A DNA stretch of 64,000 nt from Cesiribacteraceae bacterium YIM B00369 (GCA_017948555.1 JAFMYY010000006.1:124001-188000), one strand, 5' to 3'; shown: positions 55,659 through 64,000, counted from the stretch's first letter. Made by a program: numbers and translations. Notes: a model not told the origin generated them from the sequence alone.

Positions 55659-55675
55659 TTTAGCTTTAAGCTAAA
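55659..55675. promoter_or_regulatory. Perfect 17-bp palindrome upstream of recA
   Basis: TTTAGCTT-T-AAGCTAAA: exact 8-bp arms around one base, 43 bases upstream of the recA ATG. Length and position fit a repressor operator such as an SOS box; it does not look like the E. coli (CTG-N10-CAG) or Bacillus (GAAC-N4-GTTC) LexA sites. Function inferred. Confidence 0.5.
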
Positions 55676-55788
55676 GTGATTAAGTGTTTTATATATGATG
55701 ATACAATCTGTAAAGGTATATTAAGGATCAAAAGTTTCAAAAAAATAGCTTATTTCCAAGTTATTTTACTAAAAAAATTCGCAAACAA

Positions 55789-57009
55789 ATGCTTGAATTA
55801 TTTTCTTTTATGACTTTAAGTGCTAAGCCTGAATTTACTAAAATTTTTACTAATAAACGGTTTTGTTTGCAAATTTTTCTCTCTTTTTTTGTATGCTTTC
55901 TTTTAGGAAATGCAGTGCTGGCTCAGTTGCCAAACCGGCCTTTCGAATTTCGCAGGCCCCTGGTGGTTGCCGATTCCCAAAGGGTAAAGTTAGGAATCTA
56001 CCTGTTAGGCTTTAATAAAAACAACGAATACTTTAATAAGATAGCCGATGGTTATACGTTATTCGGGGTGCAGGCGGTTCCATACCTGAGTTACCAGGCA
56101 TCGGCTAAAGTAAGGATAGATGCGGGTATGCTAGCCCGTAAAGACTTTGGCAGGAACCGGCTTGTTCATTTAGAGCCCCTTTTTACTGTAAGGTATGAGC
56201 AGGGCGCGGTAAATGTATTGTTTGGCACCCTGGAGGGGAGTCTTAATCACAGGCTGATTGAGCCTTTATATGATTTTGAGCTGGTAATGCAGGACCGGCT
56301 TGAAGAAGGGCTTCAGTTACTTTATCATAGACCGCGGACTTTCCTGGATGTGTGGATAAACTGGGAAAAGATGATTTACCGGGGCAGTACTGAGCAGGAG
56401 GAGGTTTCGGGTGGTATATCTTATAACCGGCAGTTGCTTAAGAATGAGCGGTGGAAATTAAGCCTGCCATTGCAGTTTATAGCTTACCATAGGGGAGGGC
56501 AGATTGATGTAAATCCCACTCCCCTTGTAACGCGCGTAAATGCCGCCGGAGGATTTGAGTTAAAGAGAGTATGGGAAACAGGCTTTGTCCGTTCCCTGCG
56601 TTTTCAGCCTTATGCTGTCTGGTTCAGGGATTTTTCGAATGAGGTGGTAATTCCTTACCGGCAGGGAAATGGCTGGTACCTGAACCTTGCTGCAGCCAGC
56701 AGGCATTTTGAGGCAATGCTCAGCTATTGGCAGGGGGAGGGTTTTGTAAGTATAAATGGAGGGGCTCTTTATCAGTCTGTTTCCACCACTTTCAAAAACC
56801 CGGAGTATACTCAGGATATGCGTAAATTGTTAATTCTTCGCTTTATGTATCAGGTGCCGATTACAAAAAACCTCGAAGTTAGTACCCGCTTTGAGCCATT
56901 TTACGATTTTGGTCATGCTTCATTTGAATTTTCGCATGGAATGTATTTAAATTATAAAACAAATTTCAACCTTTTTAAGATCCGGCAAAGAAGATCGTTA
57001 CTACCATGA
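55789..57009 (+). CDS. Predicted outer-membrane beta-barrel protein
   Basis: A 406-residue protein with a long signal region (FCLQIFLSFFVCFLLGNAVLAQ; Met8 at 55810 may be the real start). The rest alternates polar and hydrophobic residues in many short strands with aromatic ends (e.g. LEPLFTVRYEQGAVNVLFG, WKLSLPLQFIAYHRGG, LLILRFMYQVPITKNLEVSTRFEPFYDFG). No family recognised. It overlaps the next gene by 4 bases (ATGA), so the two are translationally coupled, and the barrel may cooperate with the predicted peptidase. Confidence 0.78.
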   Translation: MLELFSFMTLSAKPEFTKIFTNKRFCLQIFLSFFVCFLLGNAVLAQLPNRPFEFRRPLVVADSQRVKLGIYLLGFNKNNEYFNKIADGYTLFGVQAVPYLSYQASAKVRIDAGMLARKDFGRNRLVHLEPLFTVRYEQGAVNVLFGTLEGSLNHRLIEPLYDFELVMQDRLEEGLQLLYHRPRTFLDVWINWEKMIYRGSTEQEEVSGGISYNRQLLKNERWKLSLPLQFIAYHRGGQIDVNPTPLVTRVNAAGGFELKRVWETGFVRSLRFQPYAVWFRDFSNEVVIPYRQGNGWYLNLAAASRHFEAMLSYWQGEGFVSINGGALYQSVSTTFKNPEYTQDMRKLLILRFMYQVPITKNLEVSTRFEPFYDFGHASFEFSHGMYLNYKTNFNLFKIRQRRSLLP

Positions 57010-58043
57010 GGCGAGCCATTCGTAATGTATTACTTATTCTGTTACTTCTAATAATTGTGTTGGGTATCTGGCAGTGGGAGCTTATAGATTACGGGATAAT
57101 GCAGGGGCGGGGGCAGTTAAATGTGCTCTGGAATGCAAGGTCAGTGGAGGAGGTGCTGGAAGACCCTGCCACGCCTGATAGCCTAAGGGACAGGCTGTAT
57201 CTTGTGCGGGAGGTAAGGGATTTTGCCGAAGACTCCCTGGGAATCCGCAGAACAAATAATTACACAACCCTTTTTGACCAGCAGGGAAAAGATATACTGT
57301 GGGTGGTAACCGCCTGTGAACCCTACAGTCTGGAGCAGGTGGAATGGCGCTTTCCTGTTGTTGGTAAAGTTTCCTATAAGGGCTTTTTTGATTATGAGCG
57401 GGCGCTGAAGGAAGAGACTGCTCTTAAAGAAGCAGGTTACGATACCTATGTGCGCAGCGTTGGCGCATGGTCCACCCTTGGCTGGTTTAAAGATCCTATT
57501 ATGAGTAACCTCCTCTTCCGTGGCGAGGGAGAACTGATAAACACTATCATTCATGAATTGACGCATGGCACCATTTTTGTAAAAGATTCACTGGACTTCA
57601 ATGAGAACCTGGCCACCTTTATAGGCCATGAGGGAGCGTTACAGTTTATGGCGCTCAAGTGGGGGGAGAATTCAAAACCCCTGCAGGAATATAAGAACAG
57701 GTATGAGGGCAGGCATCTTTTTAGTGAGCATATGTTGCGGGGGCTTCGCCGGTTAAAGGAGCTTTATGGCAGTTTTGATGAAAATATGCCTGAAAGAGAC
57801 AAGGCACAGGCGAAACAGCTGCTGATAGAGAGAATAGTTGCACAAACAGATACCATTCCTGCAGGTGCAGCGGAGGGGTATAAAAGATTTCTGGAAAGAA
57901 TTGAGCCCAATAATGCTTACTTTATGTCGTATGAAAGGTACAGGGGGGAGCAGACTGTACTCCGTGAGCAGTATGAACAGCAGTTTAATGAAAACCTGGA
58001 GCGTTTTCTTGCATACTACAAAAGAAAACACGGTGTGGATTAA
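57006..58043 (+). CDS. Predicted zinc aminopeptidase (Aminopep family)
   Basis: A 345-residue protein with an N-terminal signal anchor (NVLLILLLLIIVLGIW). The motif HELTHGT (HExxH) and the downstream FNENLATFIGHEGA (NExxA-type third ligand region) are the metal site of the putative aminopeptidase family. SVGAWSTLGWFKDPI and SNLLFRGEGELINTIIHEL also match that family. It should act in the periplasm. Substrate unknown. Coupled to the barrel gene upstream; a DUF3108 gene follows after 46 bases. Confidence 0.87.
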   Translation: MRRAIRNVLLILLLLIIVLGIWQWELIDYGIMQGRGQLNVLWNARSVEEVLEDPATPDSLRDRLYLVREVRDFAEDSLGIRRTNNYTTLFDQQGKDILWVVTACEPYSLEQVEWRFPVVGKVSYKGFFDYERALKEETALKEAGYDTYVRSVGAWSTLGWFKDPIMSNLLFRGEGELINTIIHELTHGTIFVKDSLDFNENLATFIGHEGALQFMALKWGENSKPLQEYKNRYEGRHLFSEHMLRGLRRLKELYGSFDENMPERDKAQAKQLLIERIVAQTDTIPAGAAEGYKRFLERIEPNNAYFMSYERYRGEQTVLREQYEQQFNENLERFLAYYKRKHGVD

Positions 58044-58089
58044 TTTAATATAAGAAGAAACCTGGTATACAAAATGATGTGCGGTTATT

Positions 58090-58893
58090 ATGAATAAGTT
58101 ATTACTACTTCTTTTTCTCGGATTTATACTTACCGGAAGCAGTGCTGTCACGAATGGCTACCGAAGGATTCCGCTTGAATCTTTTGCGCAGGGTGAAGTG
58201 ATAAAGTACCGTGTACACTATGGTTTTTTGACAGCGGGTGAAGCAACCATGGTGGTGGATAATAAAATCCATAAATTAAATGACCGTGCATGTTATAAAA
58301 TTGATGTTTTTGGGAGAACCTCCGGCCTGGCCGATAAGCTTTATGGAGTGGATGATAACTGGGGTACATTTTTAGATACCTCCGCAGTTATTCCGCATAA
58401 GTTTTACAGGTACATAAAGGAAGGGAACTATCGTAAAAATGAAGTTATTAATTTCGATCAGCTCGAAAGAAGAGCCCTTTTGAATAAGCTGGATAAGCAT
58501 ACCAGTGAACTTAAAGAGGTTGAGGAGTTTGAGGTGCCCAAAAATGTGCAGGATATGGTAAGCGGTTATTACTTCCTGCGTACTTTAGATTTTACCAGGT
58601 TAAAAAAGGGGCAGGTAATTAAGGTTGATGCCTTTTTCGATGGGGAAACTTATAATTTTAAAATCCGTTTTTTGGGGCGTGAGGAGGTTAAAACCAAAAT
58701 AGGTAATAAAACAGCGGTAGTGCTCCAGCCCATTATGCCGGAGAATAAAGTTTTTTCAGGAGAAGACCCTATCACCGTCTGGATTTCCGACGATGAACAC
58801 AAGATACCATTAAGAATAAGAGCTAATATGTTTATTGGAGGAGTTGAGGTGGATATAAAAGAATATACAGAAGGAAGCAGGCATAAGAAGTAA
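58090..58893 (+). CDS. DUF3108 domain protein
   Basis: A 267-residue exported protein. Signal peptide LLLLLFLGFILTGSSAV, then the DUF3108 domain: FAQGEVIKYRVHYGFLTAGEATMVV, a central KNVQDMVSGYYFLRTLDF, and DPITVWISDDEHKIPLRIRANMFIGGVEVDI. The domain is a lipocalin-like or LolA-like barrel by appearance; its role is unknown. It may be the third gene of the barrel-peptidase unit. Confidence 0.9.
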   Translation: MNKLLLLLFLGFILTGSSAVTNGYRRIPLESFAQGEVIKYRVHYGFLTAGEATMVVDNKIHKLNDRACYKIDVFGRTSGLADKLYGVDDNWGTFLDTSAVIPHKFYRYIKEGNYRKNEVINFDQLERRALLNKLDKHTSELKEVEEFEVPKNVQDMVSGYYFLRTLDFTRLKKGQVIKVDAFFDGETYNFKIRFLGREEVKTKIGNKTAVVLQPIMPENKVFSGEDPITVWISDDEHKIPLRIRANMFIGGVEVDIKEYTEGSRHKK

Positions 58894-58952
58894 ACTTAAT
58901 GTTAAGTGAATATTAACTTAATTTGAAGAGAAATTAATATAGACGTTAGCTT

Positions 58953-58982
58953 TTGATTGGCGGTAAAAAATACATTATTTTG
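58953..58982 (+). promoter_or_regulatory. Possible promoter of the response-regulator operon
   Basis: TTG, 19 bases, then TTATTTTG, one base off the -7 consensus, 69 bases before the ATG. Confidence 0.4.
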
Positions 58983-59051
58983 AGTTGTTGAAGCATTTAA
59001 GCTTTATCCTGCAGTTTATCGGCAGTGTTTTTTAATTAACTCTTTAGTAAA

Positions 59052-59741
59052 ATGGCAAGTAAGCAGAACTACAAGATTCTTGTGGTGGATGATGAACCGG
59101 ACATTCTTGAAATTCTTCAGTACAACCTGGAAAAAGAAGGATATGTGGTGCGTGTGGCTGGTAATGGAAAAAAAGGGGTGGAGGAAGCTAAAACCTTTTT
59201 GCCTGACCTGATTTTGCTTGATATCATGATGCCTGATCAGGATGGGGTGGAAACCTGCCGCCAGATAAGGGATATTCCGGAGTTACAGAATGTATATGTT
59301 ATTTTTCTTACAGCCAGGGCGGAAGAGTATTCTGAAATTGCTGCTTTTGATGTTGGTGCCGATGATTATATTATCAAACCCATAAAACCAAGGGCGCTCA
59401 TGAGCAGAATTAGTGCCTTGTTCAGGAGGGAGTCTAAAAAGAAAAAGAGCAGCAGTAAAATAAGTATTGGTGAATTGGTGATAGACCGTACCAGTTACAC
59501 GGTAAATATATCGGAGCAGCAGGTAGTGCTTCCAAAAAAAGAATTTGAGCTGCTGTATTTCCTTGCGCAGCATCCGCAAAAAGTGTTCAGCCGCGATGAT
59601 CTCCTCCAGAATATATGGGGTTCTGATGTATATGTGCTTGCCAGGACAGTAGATGTGCATATACGAAAAGTCCGCGAAAAGATTGGCGATGGTTATATTA
59701 CTACCGTTAAAGGGGTAGGCTATAAGTTTGACGAAAACTAA
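59052..59741 (+). CDS. OmpR/PhoB-family response regulator
   Basis: A 229-residue two-component regulator. Receiver: KILVVDDEPDILE (acidic pocket), LILLDIMMPDQDG (phospho-Asp in LLD), FLTARAE (Thr) and DDYIIKPIKP (Lys). The C-terminal winged helix has LPKKEFELLYFLAQHPQKVFSRDDLL and ARTVDVHIRKVREKIG, and ends YITTVKGVGYKF. Paired with the histidine kinase 87 bases downstream. It resembles PhoB-type regulators of Bacteroidota; whether it senses phosphate cannot be seen, and no pst or pho genes are nearby. Confidence 0.95.
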   Translation: MASKQNYKILVVDDEPDILEILQYNLEKEGYVVRVAGNGKKGVEEAKTFLPDLILLDIMMPDQDGVETCRQIRDIPELQNVYVIFLTARAEEYSEIAAFDVGADDYIIKPIKPRALMSRISALFRRESKKKKSSSKISIGELVIDRTSYTVNISEQQVVLPKKEFELLYFLAQHPQKVFSRDDLLQNIWGSDVYVLARTVDVHIRKVREKIGDGYITTVKGVGYKFDEN

Positions 59742-59828
59742 GACTGAAAAAAATTCTCTGAAGTTTTTGTCATTTATTAAATTGCAGTGGCCGGCTTTTG
59801 CTGCTTTCCACTGCTCAATATTAAAATA

Positions 59829-60917
59829 ATGTTGTTAAATGCCCGGGCTGTAGCCTTATTGCTGGCCTTTTGTATTGCTACCATCACTACTGCTTTTCTG
59901 TCGCTGATGGATGATGTGTCGCAGCTGGCTTTATTGGTTACCTTTATTCTTGCCTTTGCCTCTGCTTACCTGCTCACTTATATAACGCTGGAATTCTTTA
60001 TTTTCCGGGAAATCAATAATATTTATGATGTTCTTGGTAAGTTGAAGGACAGGGAATTTTCAGTGGCCGATACTGACCTGAACCGTTCTGCTAACCCTCT
60101 GAAGCGAATAAATCAGGAGATTTATTCCTATGCCTCAGACAAACAACGGGAAATAGAAGAGCTGAAGTTGCTGGCCGTTTTCAGGAGAGAATTTCTGGCT
60201 GATGTTTCACATGAGCTGAAAACCCCCATTTTTGCAGCTCAGGGGTATATTTATACCTTGCTCGATGGTGCGGTGAAAGATAAAAACGTCCGGACGAAGT
60301 TTCTTAAAAAAGCAGCTAAAAGTCTTGATGGTCTCGACTTGCTGGTTCAGGATCTCCTTACGCTGTCGCAACTGGAAATTGGCCAGATAAAAATGCGGTA
60401 TGTTTATTTCGATCTTATTCATACCATTCAGGATGTATATGACCAGATGGAAGGAAAGGCCGAAAAAAAACATGTGGAATTGCGGTTTGGAGCCGGAGTG
60501 CCTGAGCAGGTGTGGGTGTGGGCCGATAAGCAACGGATTCACCAGGTGGTAATGAACCTGATTTCTAATGCTATCAAGTATTCGAAAGAGGTGAATGAAG
60601 GGGAGGAATTACCTGAGCCCGGCTGGGTGGAGGTGAATATGAAGGAAGATAAAGATAAGGTGAGGGTTTTTGTAGCTGACAATGGCCGGGGAATTCCTGA
60701 AGAGCACCTTAACCGGATTTTTGAACGTTTTTACAGGGTGGATAAAAGCCGCTCTAAAAGCAGTGGCGGAACAGGTTTAGGACTTGCTATTGTAAAGCAC
60801 ATATTAGAGGCGCATAAATCAAAAGTGCAGGTAAAAAGTACAGTAGGTAAAGGAAGTACTTTTAGTTTTGCCTTGCAGAAGAAGAAAGAAAAAGAAGAAG
60901 TTGCCGGCATAGAATAA
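59829..60917 (+). CDS. Sensor histidine kinase (PhoR-like)
   Basis: A 362-residue inner-membrane kinase from the ATG at 59829. Two close transmembrane helices (~6-27 and ~34-56) leave almost no periplasmic loop, so it likely senses the membrane or works with a partner. A HAMP-like linker follows, then HisKA with VSHELKTPIFAAQGY, and the ATPase domain with NLISNAIKYS (N box), VADNGRGIPEEH (G1), IFERFYRVDKSRS (F box) and GGTGLGLAIVKHI (G2). All boxes intact. The tail is Lys/Glu-rich. Confidence 0.95.
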   Translation: MLLNARAVALLLAFCIATITTAFLSLMDDVSQLALLVTFILAFASAYLLTYITLEFFIFREINNIYDVLGKLKDREFSVADTDLNRSANPLKRINQEIYSYASDKQREIEELKLLAVFRREFLADVSHELKTPIFAAQGYIYTLLDGAVKDKNVRTKFLKKAAKSLDGLDLLVQDLLTLSQLEIGQIKMRYVYFDLIHTIQDVYDQMEGKAEKKHVELRFGAGVPEQVWVWADKQRIHQVVMNLISNAIKYSKEVNEGEELPEPGWVEVNMKEDKDKVRVFVADNGRGIPEEHLNRIFERFYRVDKSRSKSSGGTGLGLAIVKHILEAHKSKVQVKSTVGKGSTFSFALQKKKEKEEVAGIE

Positions 60918-60943
60918 TGCCGGTGTACGGAAAGAAAATAATT

Positions 60944-60973
60944 ACGGGCCGGAAGGAAACTTTCCGGCCCGTT
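60944..60973 (+). terminator. Hairpin terminator after the two-component operon
   Basis: ACGGGCCGGAA pairs with TTCCGGCCCGT over a short loop; the T run behind it is weak (TTTCCGTTT). A smaller GCCGGCAT/ATGCCGG hairpin overlaps the stop codon. Confidence 0.65.
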
Positions 60974-61170
60974 TCCGTTTAAGAAGGATTATGAACCTGC
61001 CGGACCTCACACAGCATGGTATTTTTATTAAGTTTCCCTTGTCTGCCGGTAATCAGGATAAGGTGGAGCAGGGAGGATTCCGGAGGCAGGCAGGGAATGC
61101 AGGAGGGTGTTTCTTTATCTCTTTTGTGTTGTAATTACATAACTTAAACAGAAACAAGTTCAAAAATTTA

Positions 61171-62079
61171 ATGGAAGGAACTATAGCCTTTGTGCTTTTT
61201 ATAGGAGCACTTATTTTTATTCTTTATCGCTGGGGTACCAGGAAGAAAAGAGTCCGGGAAAAAATAAGAAAGCGGGATTTTCCGCCTGCATGGAGAAAGA
61301 TTCTGGAAGACAGGGTTGGTTTTTACGTTACGCTTGATGAGGAAGGAAAGCGGCGCTTTGAATCAGGTATACAGGTGTTTCTGTCCGAGAAAAGAATTAT
61401 AGGCCTTAAAACAGAGGTGGATGATTTGTCGCGGGTGTTAGTGGCTGCATCTGCCATAATACCTGTCTGGGGCTTCAAAGACTGGGAGTACCCGAACCTG
61501 GCCGAGATTTATCTTACCGATGGCGCGCTGAGTACCCATGAGTTTAAGGAAGAAGGAACTACCAGTATTGTGGCAGGCCAGGTAAAACCACGCGGGGGCT
61601 ACCATACCTTAACGCTTAGCAAGTCGGCCCTGGTACAGGGTTTCAATAATATGGCCGACAGGAAAAATGTGGGTATCCATGAGTTTACTCACCTGATAGA
61701 TGAGCAGGATGGTTCTGTGGATGGCATACCTGAGAATCGCCTTCCCGACCACCTTGTACAGCCCTGGGTGGAGTTAATGTACAGGAAGATAGAAGAAATT
61801 AAGGATGGGAAGAATAATATTAACACCTATGGTGCTACCAGCGAAACAGAGTTTTTTGCTGTTGCTACAGAATATTTTTTCGAAAAGCCGGGTAAACTGC
61901 AGAAGAACCACCCTGAGCTTTATAAAATGCTTACAAAAATCTTCAATCAGGATCCCCGCAAGCGCTTCCCTAAAAGTTTCAAGGATTTACTGAATCCATA
62001 CGGAAAAAAAACCGGCCGGAATGATCCCTGCCCTTGTGGCAGCGGAGATAAGTTTAAACATTGTTGCGGGGCGAATTAG
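61171..62079 (+). CDS. M90 (MtfA-like) zinc peptidase with C-terminal SEC-C motif
   Basis: A 302-residue protein. One N-terminal transmembrane helix (residues ~4-22) precedes the MtfA-like domain: LSEKRIIGLKTEVDD, VAASAIIPVWGF, GGYHTLTLSKSALVQGF, the zinc site HEFTHLIDEQDG, and a late Glu in SETEFFAVATEYFFE. The last ~20 residues are a SEC-C zinc motif, GRNDPCPCGSGDKFKHCCG (CxCx8CC), as on SecA tails. E. coli MtfA binds the repressor Mlc and has aminopeptidase activity, but it lacks both the membrane helix and the SEC-C tail. Role here unknown. Confidence 0.92.
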   Translation: MEGTIAFVLFIGALIFILYRWGTRKKRVREKIRKRDFPPAWRKILEDRVGFYVTLDEEGKRRFESGIQVFLSEKRIIGLKTEVDDLSRVLVAASAIIPVWGFKDWEYPNLAEIYLTDGALSTHEFKEEGTTSIVAGQVKPRGGYHTLTLSKSALVQGFNNMADRKNVGIHEFTHLIDEQDGSVDGIPENRLPDHLVQPWVELMYRKIEEIKDGKNNINTYGATSETEFFAVATEYFFEKPGKLQKNHPELYKMLTKIFNQDPRKRFPKSFKDLLNPYGKKTGRNDPCPCGSGDKFKHCCGAN

Positions 62080-62257
62080 TAAGCTGTTTCGCTGAGCCGT
62101 AAACCTGTTTACCTGTTAATATAGTTGAAGACAGTGTAGGAAGACCGTTCGGCAGAGCTGTTCCATTCGCTTATTGGATTGACTGGAGGGGGAGGTGGTT
62201 AGCTTCCTTTCGCGGACTGATTTGCCTGTTTTTATAATTCATACTTTTTATATTCAA

Positions 62258-63082
62258 ATGAAGAAGGCTTTTGTATTTTTTATCTTATGTACTTTTTTTG
62301 TAATGCCTGTAAAGGCCCAGCAGGAGGTGCATACCTCTCCTTATAATACCAGTTGGGTCGATGGGGTAATAAGTGCCGGTGGAATTGCCGCCAGTTACTG
62401 GGGGCTTACAATAATGAAGGATAAAAAGGCAGTGAGTGCAGAGGAGCTCAGGCTTATAGATGCTGATATGGCAGCAGCCAGGGCAAGGATTCCTGCTTTT
62501 GACCGTTGGGCTGCGGGTAATTATAATCTAAAGGCAAAAAATATAAGTGATATTCCCTTTTATGGATCTTTCGGCCTCCCTTTTTTACTTCTGGCTCATG
62601 AGCATACAAGGCAAAATGCTCCTCAGATAGGGTTGTTATATCTGGAGACTATGTCAATAACCGGAGCTTTATTTGCACAGGTAAACGGAAGGGTGAACAG
62701 GATCAGGCCATCAGTTTATAATCAGACTGCAGGTGATGATGTGCGGCTGGATGATAAAGGAAAGAATTCATTCTATGGAGGCCACGTTACCGCAACAGCA
62801 GCAGCCACCTTTTTTGCCGCCAAAGTTTTTAATGATTACTTCCCCAATTCGTGGGCAAAGCCATATATATGGGCAGGAGCTGCAATTGTGCCTGCTTCTG
62901 TGGGCTTCCTGCGCTTAAAAGCAGGTAAGCACTTCCTGAGCGATAACCTGATCGGGTATGCTATCGGGGCAGGTGCAGGTATTTTGGTCCCTCATTTGCA
63001 TAAGAGGAACAGTAATATCTCTCTTATTCAGCGGAATGATTTTTTTGGAAATACTACCTTTGGTTTGCAATGCCGGTTTTAA
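62258..63082 (+). CDS. PAP2 superfamily phosphatase, secreted or membrane-associated
   Basis: A 274-residue protein from the ATG at 62258, chosen because a signal peptide (AFVFFILCTFFVMPVKAQ) starts there. The PAP2 motifs are present in variant form: GRVNRIRPSVY (motif 1, usually KX6RP), SFYGGHVTAT (motif 2, PSGH changed to YGGH, His kept), and LRLKAGKHFLSDNLIG (motif 3, SRX5HX3D with Lys-x-x-x-His). Such enzymes remove phosphate from lipid phosphates in the periplasm or outer leaflet. The loss of the first Ser/Arg positions makes activity plausible but not certain. Confidence 0.85.
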   Translation: MKKAFVFFILCTFFVMPVKAQQEVHTSPYNTSWVDGVISAGGIAASYWGLTIMKDKKAVSAEELRLIDADMAAARARIPAFDRWAAGNYNLKAKNISDIPFYGSFGLPFLLLAHEHTRQNAPQIGLLYLETMSITGALFAQVNGRVNRIRPSVYNQTAGDDVRLDDKGKNSFYGGHVTATAAATFFAAKVFNDYFPNSWAKPYIWAGAAIVPASVGFLRLKAGKHFLSDNLIGYAIGAGAGILVPHLHKRNSNISLIQRNDFFGNTTFGLQCRF

Positions 63083-63159
63083 AGCGTGTTTAGATTTTGC
63101 TTTTGCCAGGTTGCCGCTGCAGGGCGCAAAGGGAATAGCTGAATAAACTCTTGTCTTTT

Positions 63160-63864
63160 TTAGAGAAAAGTAAGCTCCTGATACTGGTCGAGCATCCAGC
63201 CGGTAAGGCTGTAACGTTCCCGTGTGGCAGGCAATACCTCATGTTCAATAAGGTCGCTCCGGAAGCAGGCAAGTTTGCCTCCGGTTGGTACTATATCCAC
63301 AGTTTCTTCAGGCTGGTTTTCGCGCGGGAGGTACATTCTTAACTGTCCTCCATGTTCAGGAAGCCAGGCATCATTCAAATAACAGATAACAGAAAGCCGG
63401 CGGTGGTCGTCGTGGCGAAACTGGTCAAGATGTCTTTTGTATACAGTGCCAACAGGGTAGATGGTGTAATGCATTTCCACATCTTTAAGGCTCAGGTAGC
63501 AGGTCCTGTTTATGTACTGCATTAATTCGCGCATCCTTTGCACATATACCTTTGTGGCAATAGCTGCTTTTTCCGGGTCAATCCAGCGGATGTAGTCTCC
63601 CCTTATCTGTTTGTTTATCTGGAAATCCTGGCTGGTGCCAATTCCGGCTTTTTTAAAGTTCCCGTCTTCTTTATGGTTGCTTGCTACTTCACGGATGTTG
63701 GTAAATTCATCCCCGCTCAGAAAATGGTCTATAGTTCCATATCCTTTTTCAGAAAGATCATCGGCCAGCTGGTCGAAGCTTTCCAGCATTAAAGAATCAA
63801 TTTCTGTCTCGTCAGGTTCCTGGTGCATAATGTGGCCTTTATAATTGTCCGGAAATTTACACAT
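63160..63864 (-). CDS. 2OG-Fe(II) oxygenase (prolyl 4-hydroxylase-type)
   Basis: A 234-residue enzyme of the P4Hc group. Iron ligands are HxD in YKRHLDQFRHDDHRRLS and the distal His in SDLIEHEVLPATRERYSLTGW, where the Arg binds 2-oxoglutarate. CYLNDAWLPEHGGQLRMY is the typical strand between them. It hydroxylates a protein or small molecule; in other bacteria relatives act on translation factors or pilin-type proteins, but the target here is unknown. Met13 is an alternative start. The 136 bases after its start to the window edge hold nothing recognised. Confidence 0.92.
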   Translation of the reverse strand: MCKFPDNYKGHIMHQEPDETEIDSLMLESFDQLADDLSEKGYGTIDHFLSGDEFTNIREVASNHKEDGNFKKAGIGTSQDFQINKQIRGDYIRWIDPEKAAIATKVYVQRMRELMQYINRTCYLSLKDVEMHYTIYPVGTVYKRHLDQFRHDDHRRLSVICYLNDAWLPEHGGQLRMYLPRENQPEETVDIVPTGGKLACFRSDLIEHEVLPATRERYSLTGWMLDQYQELTFL

Positions 63865-64000
63865 TGGTTTGTTTACACAATTATTTCAGGCTTAAAAAGT
63901 TTTCGGTTACCCGGATATGTTGGCTAAATTCCTGTAAATTAACAGGATAAGATCTTAATGAGATGGGTGTCAGGCTGAGAAGAAGGGCAACATGAAGGGG

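Noticed and set aside
1-64000. tRNA or rRNA genes and insertion sequences
   Set aside because: No T-loop/acceptor pattern, rRNA stretch, transposase motif or terminal inverted repeats were seen by eye; a dedicated scan could still find a tRNA.

Overview
The window is a chromosomal stretch of a Bacteroidota bacterium, most likely of the order Cytophagales. The evidence is a type IX secretion (T9SS) type B sorting domain on a large adhesin, a PorP/SprF-family protein, a TonB receptor/DUF4249 pair, many DUF families typical of the phylum, few Shine-Dalgarno sequences, and several promoters of the Bacteroidota type (TTG, 19 bp, TAnnTTTG). The genus cannot be named from sequence reading alone. No rRNA, tRNA, CRISPR array, insertion sequence or prophage was seen.

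Layout. 1-8951: two rhomboid proteases (the first cut by the window edge), a membrane protein, rlmN, a J-domain/TPR membrane protein, a beta-lactamase-fold hydrolase, an L-type lectin, a PIG-L deacetylase, a selenoprotein-W-like redox protein, YwbE and a DUF72 protein. 9099-17447: a secreted propeller-like protein, then about 1 kb of AT-rich DNA with possible gene remnants, then a surface-adhesin cluster: a small secreted protein, a 1494-residue repeat adhesin with T9SS sorting domain, and a PorP/SprF barrel fused to an OmpA domain. 17528-20796: DUF4249 lipoprotein and TonB-dependent receptor. 21001-28274: FKBP isomerase, then a three-gene exporter (ABC protein, HlyD adaptor, TolC channel) whose ATPase domain has lost most catalytic motifs, then a propeller protein and lpxH. 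28359-43078: mostly housekeeping (ftsH, rsfS, birA, a cation/proton antiporter, ahcY, sucD, rny, zapA with a coiled-coil partner candidate, pheT, DUF1684, radC, rpsT). 43675-47156: a 53-residue lipoprotein and a TPR lipoprotein with a C-terminal membrane segment, surrounded by inverted repeats, a small unknown protein and an S1/P1-nuclease-like enzyme. 47305-55616: ettA, a DUF349 protein, a DUF2795 protein, ispD, queA, a MacB/FtsX-type permease and recA. 55789-63864: outer-membrane protein, predicted aminopeptidase, DUF3108 protein, a PhoB/PhoR-like two-component system, an M90 (MtfA-like) peptidase with a SEC-C tail, a PAP2 phosphatase and a 2OG-Fe(II) oxygenase.

How the genes work together. 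Most of the window is conserved core. The accessory parts are the adhesin cluster (adhesin plus probable dedicated SprF-like partner), the TonB receptor/DUF4249 uptake pair, the unusual ABC/HlyD/TolC operon, and the small lipoprotein/TPR lipoprotein pair. The degenerate exporter ATPase and the lipoprotein pair with its overlapping inverted repeats are the best candidates for something undescribed.
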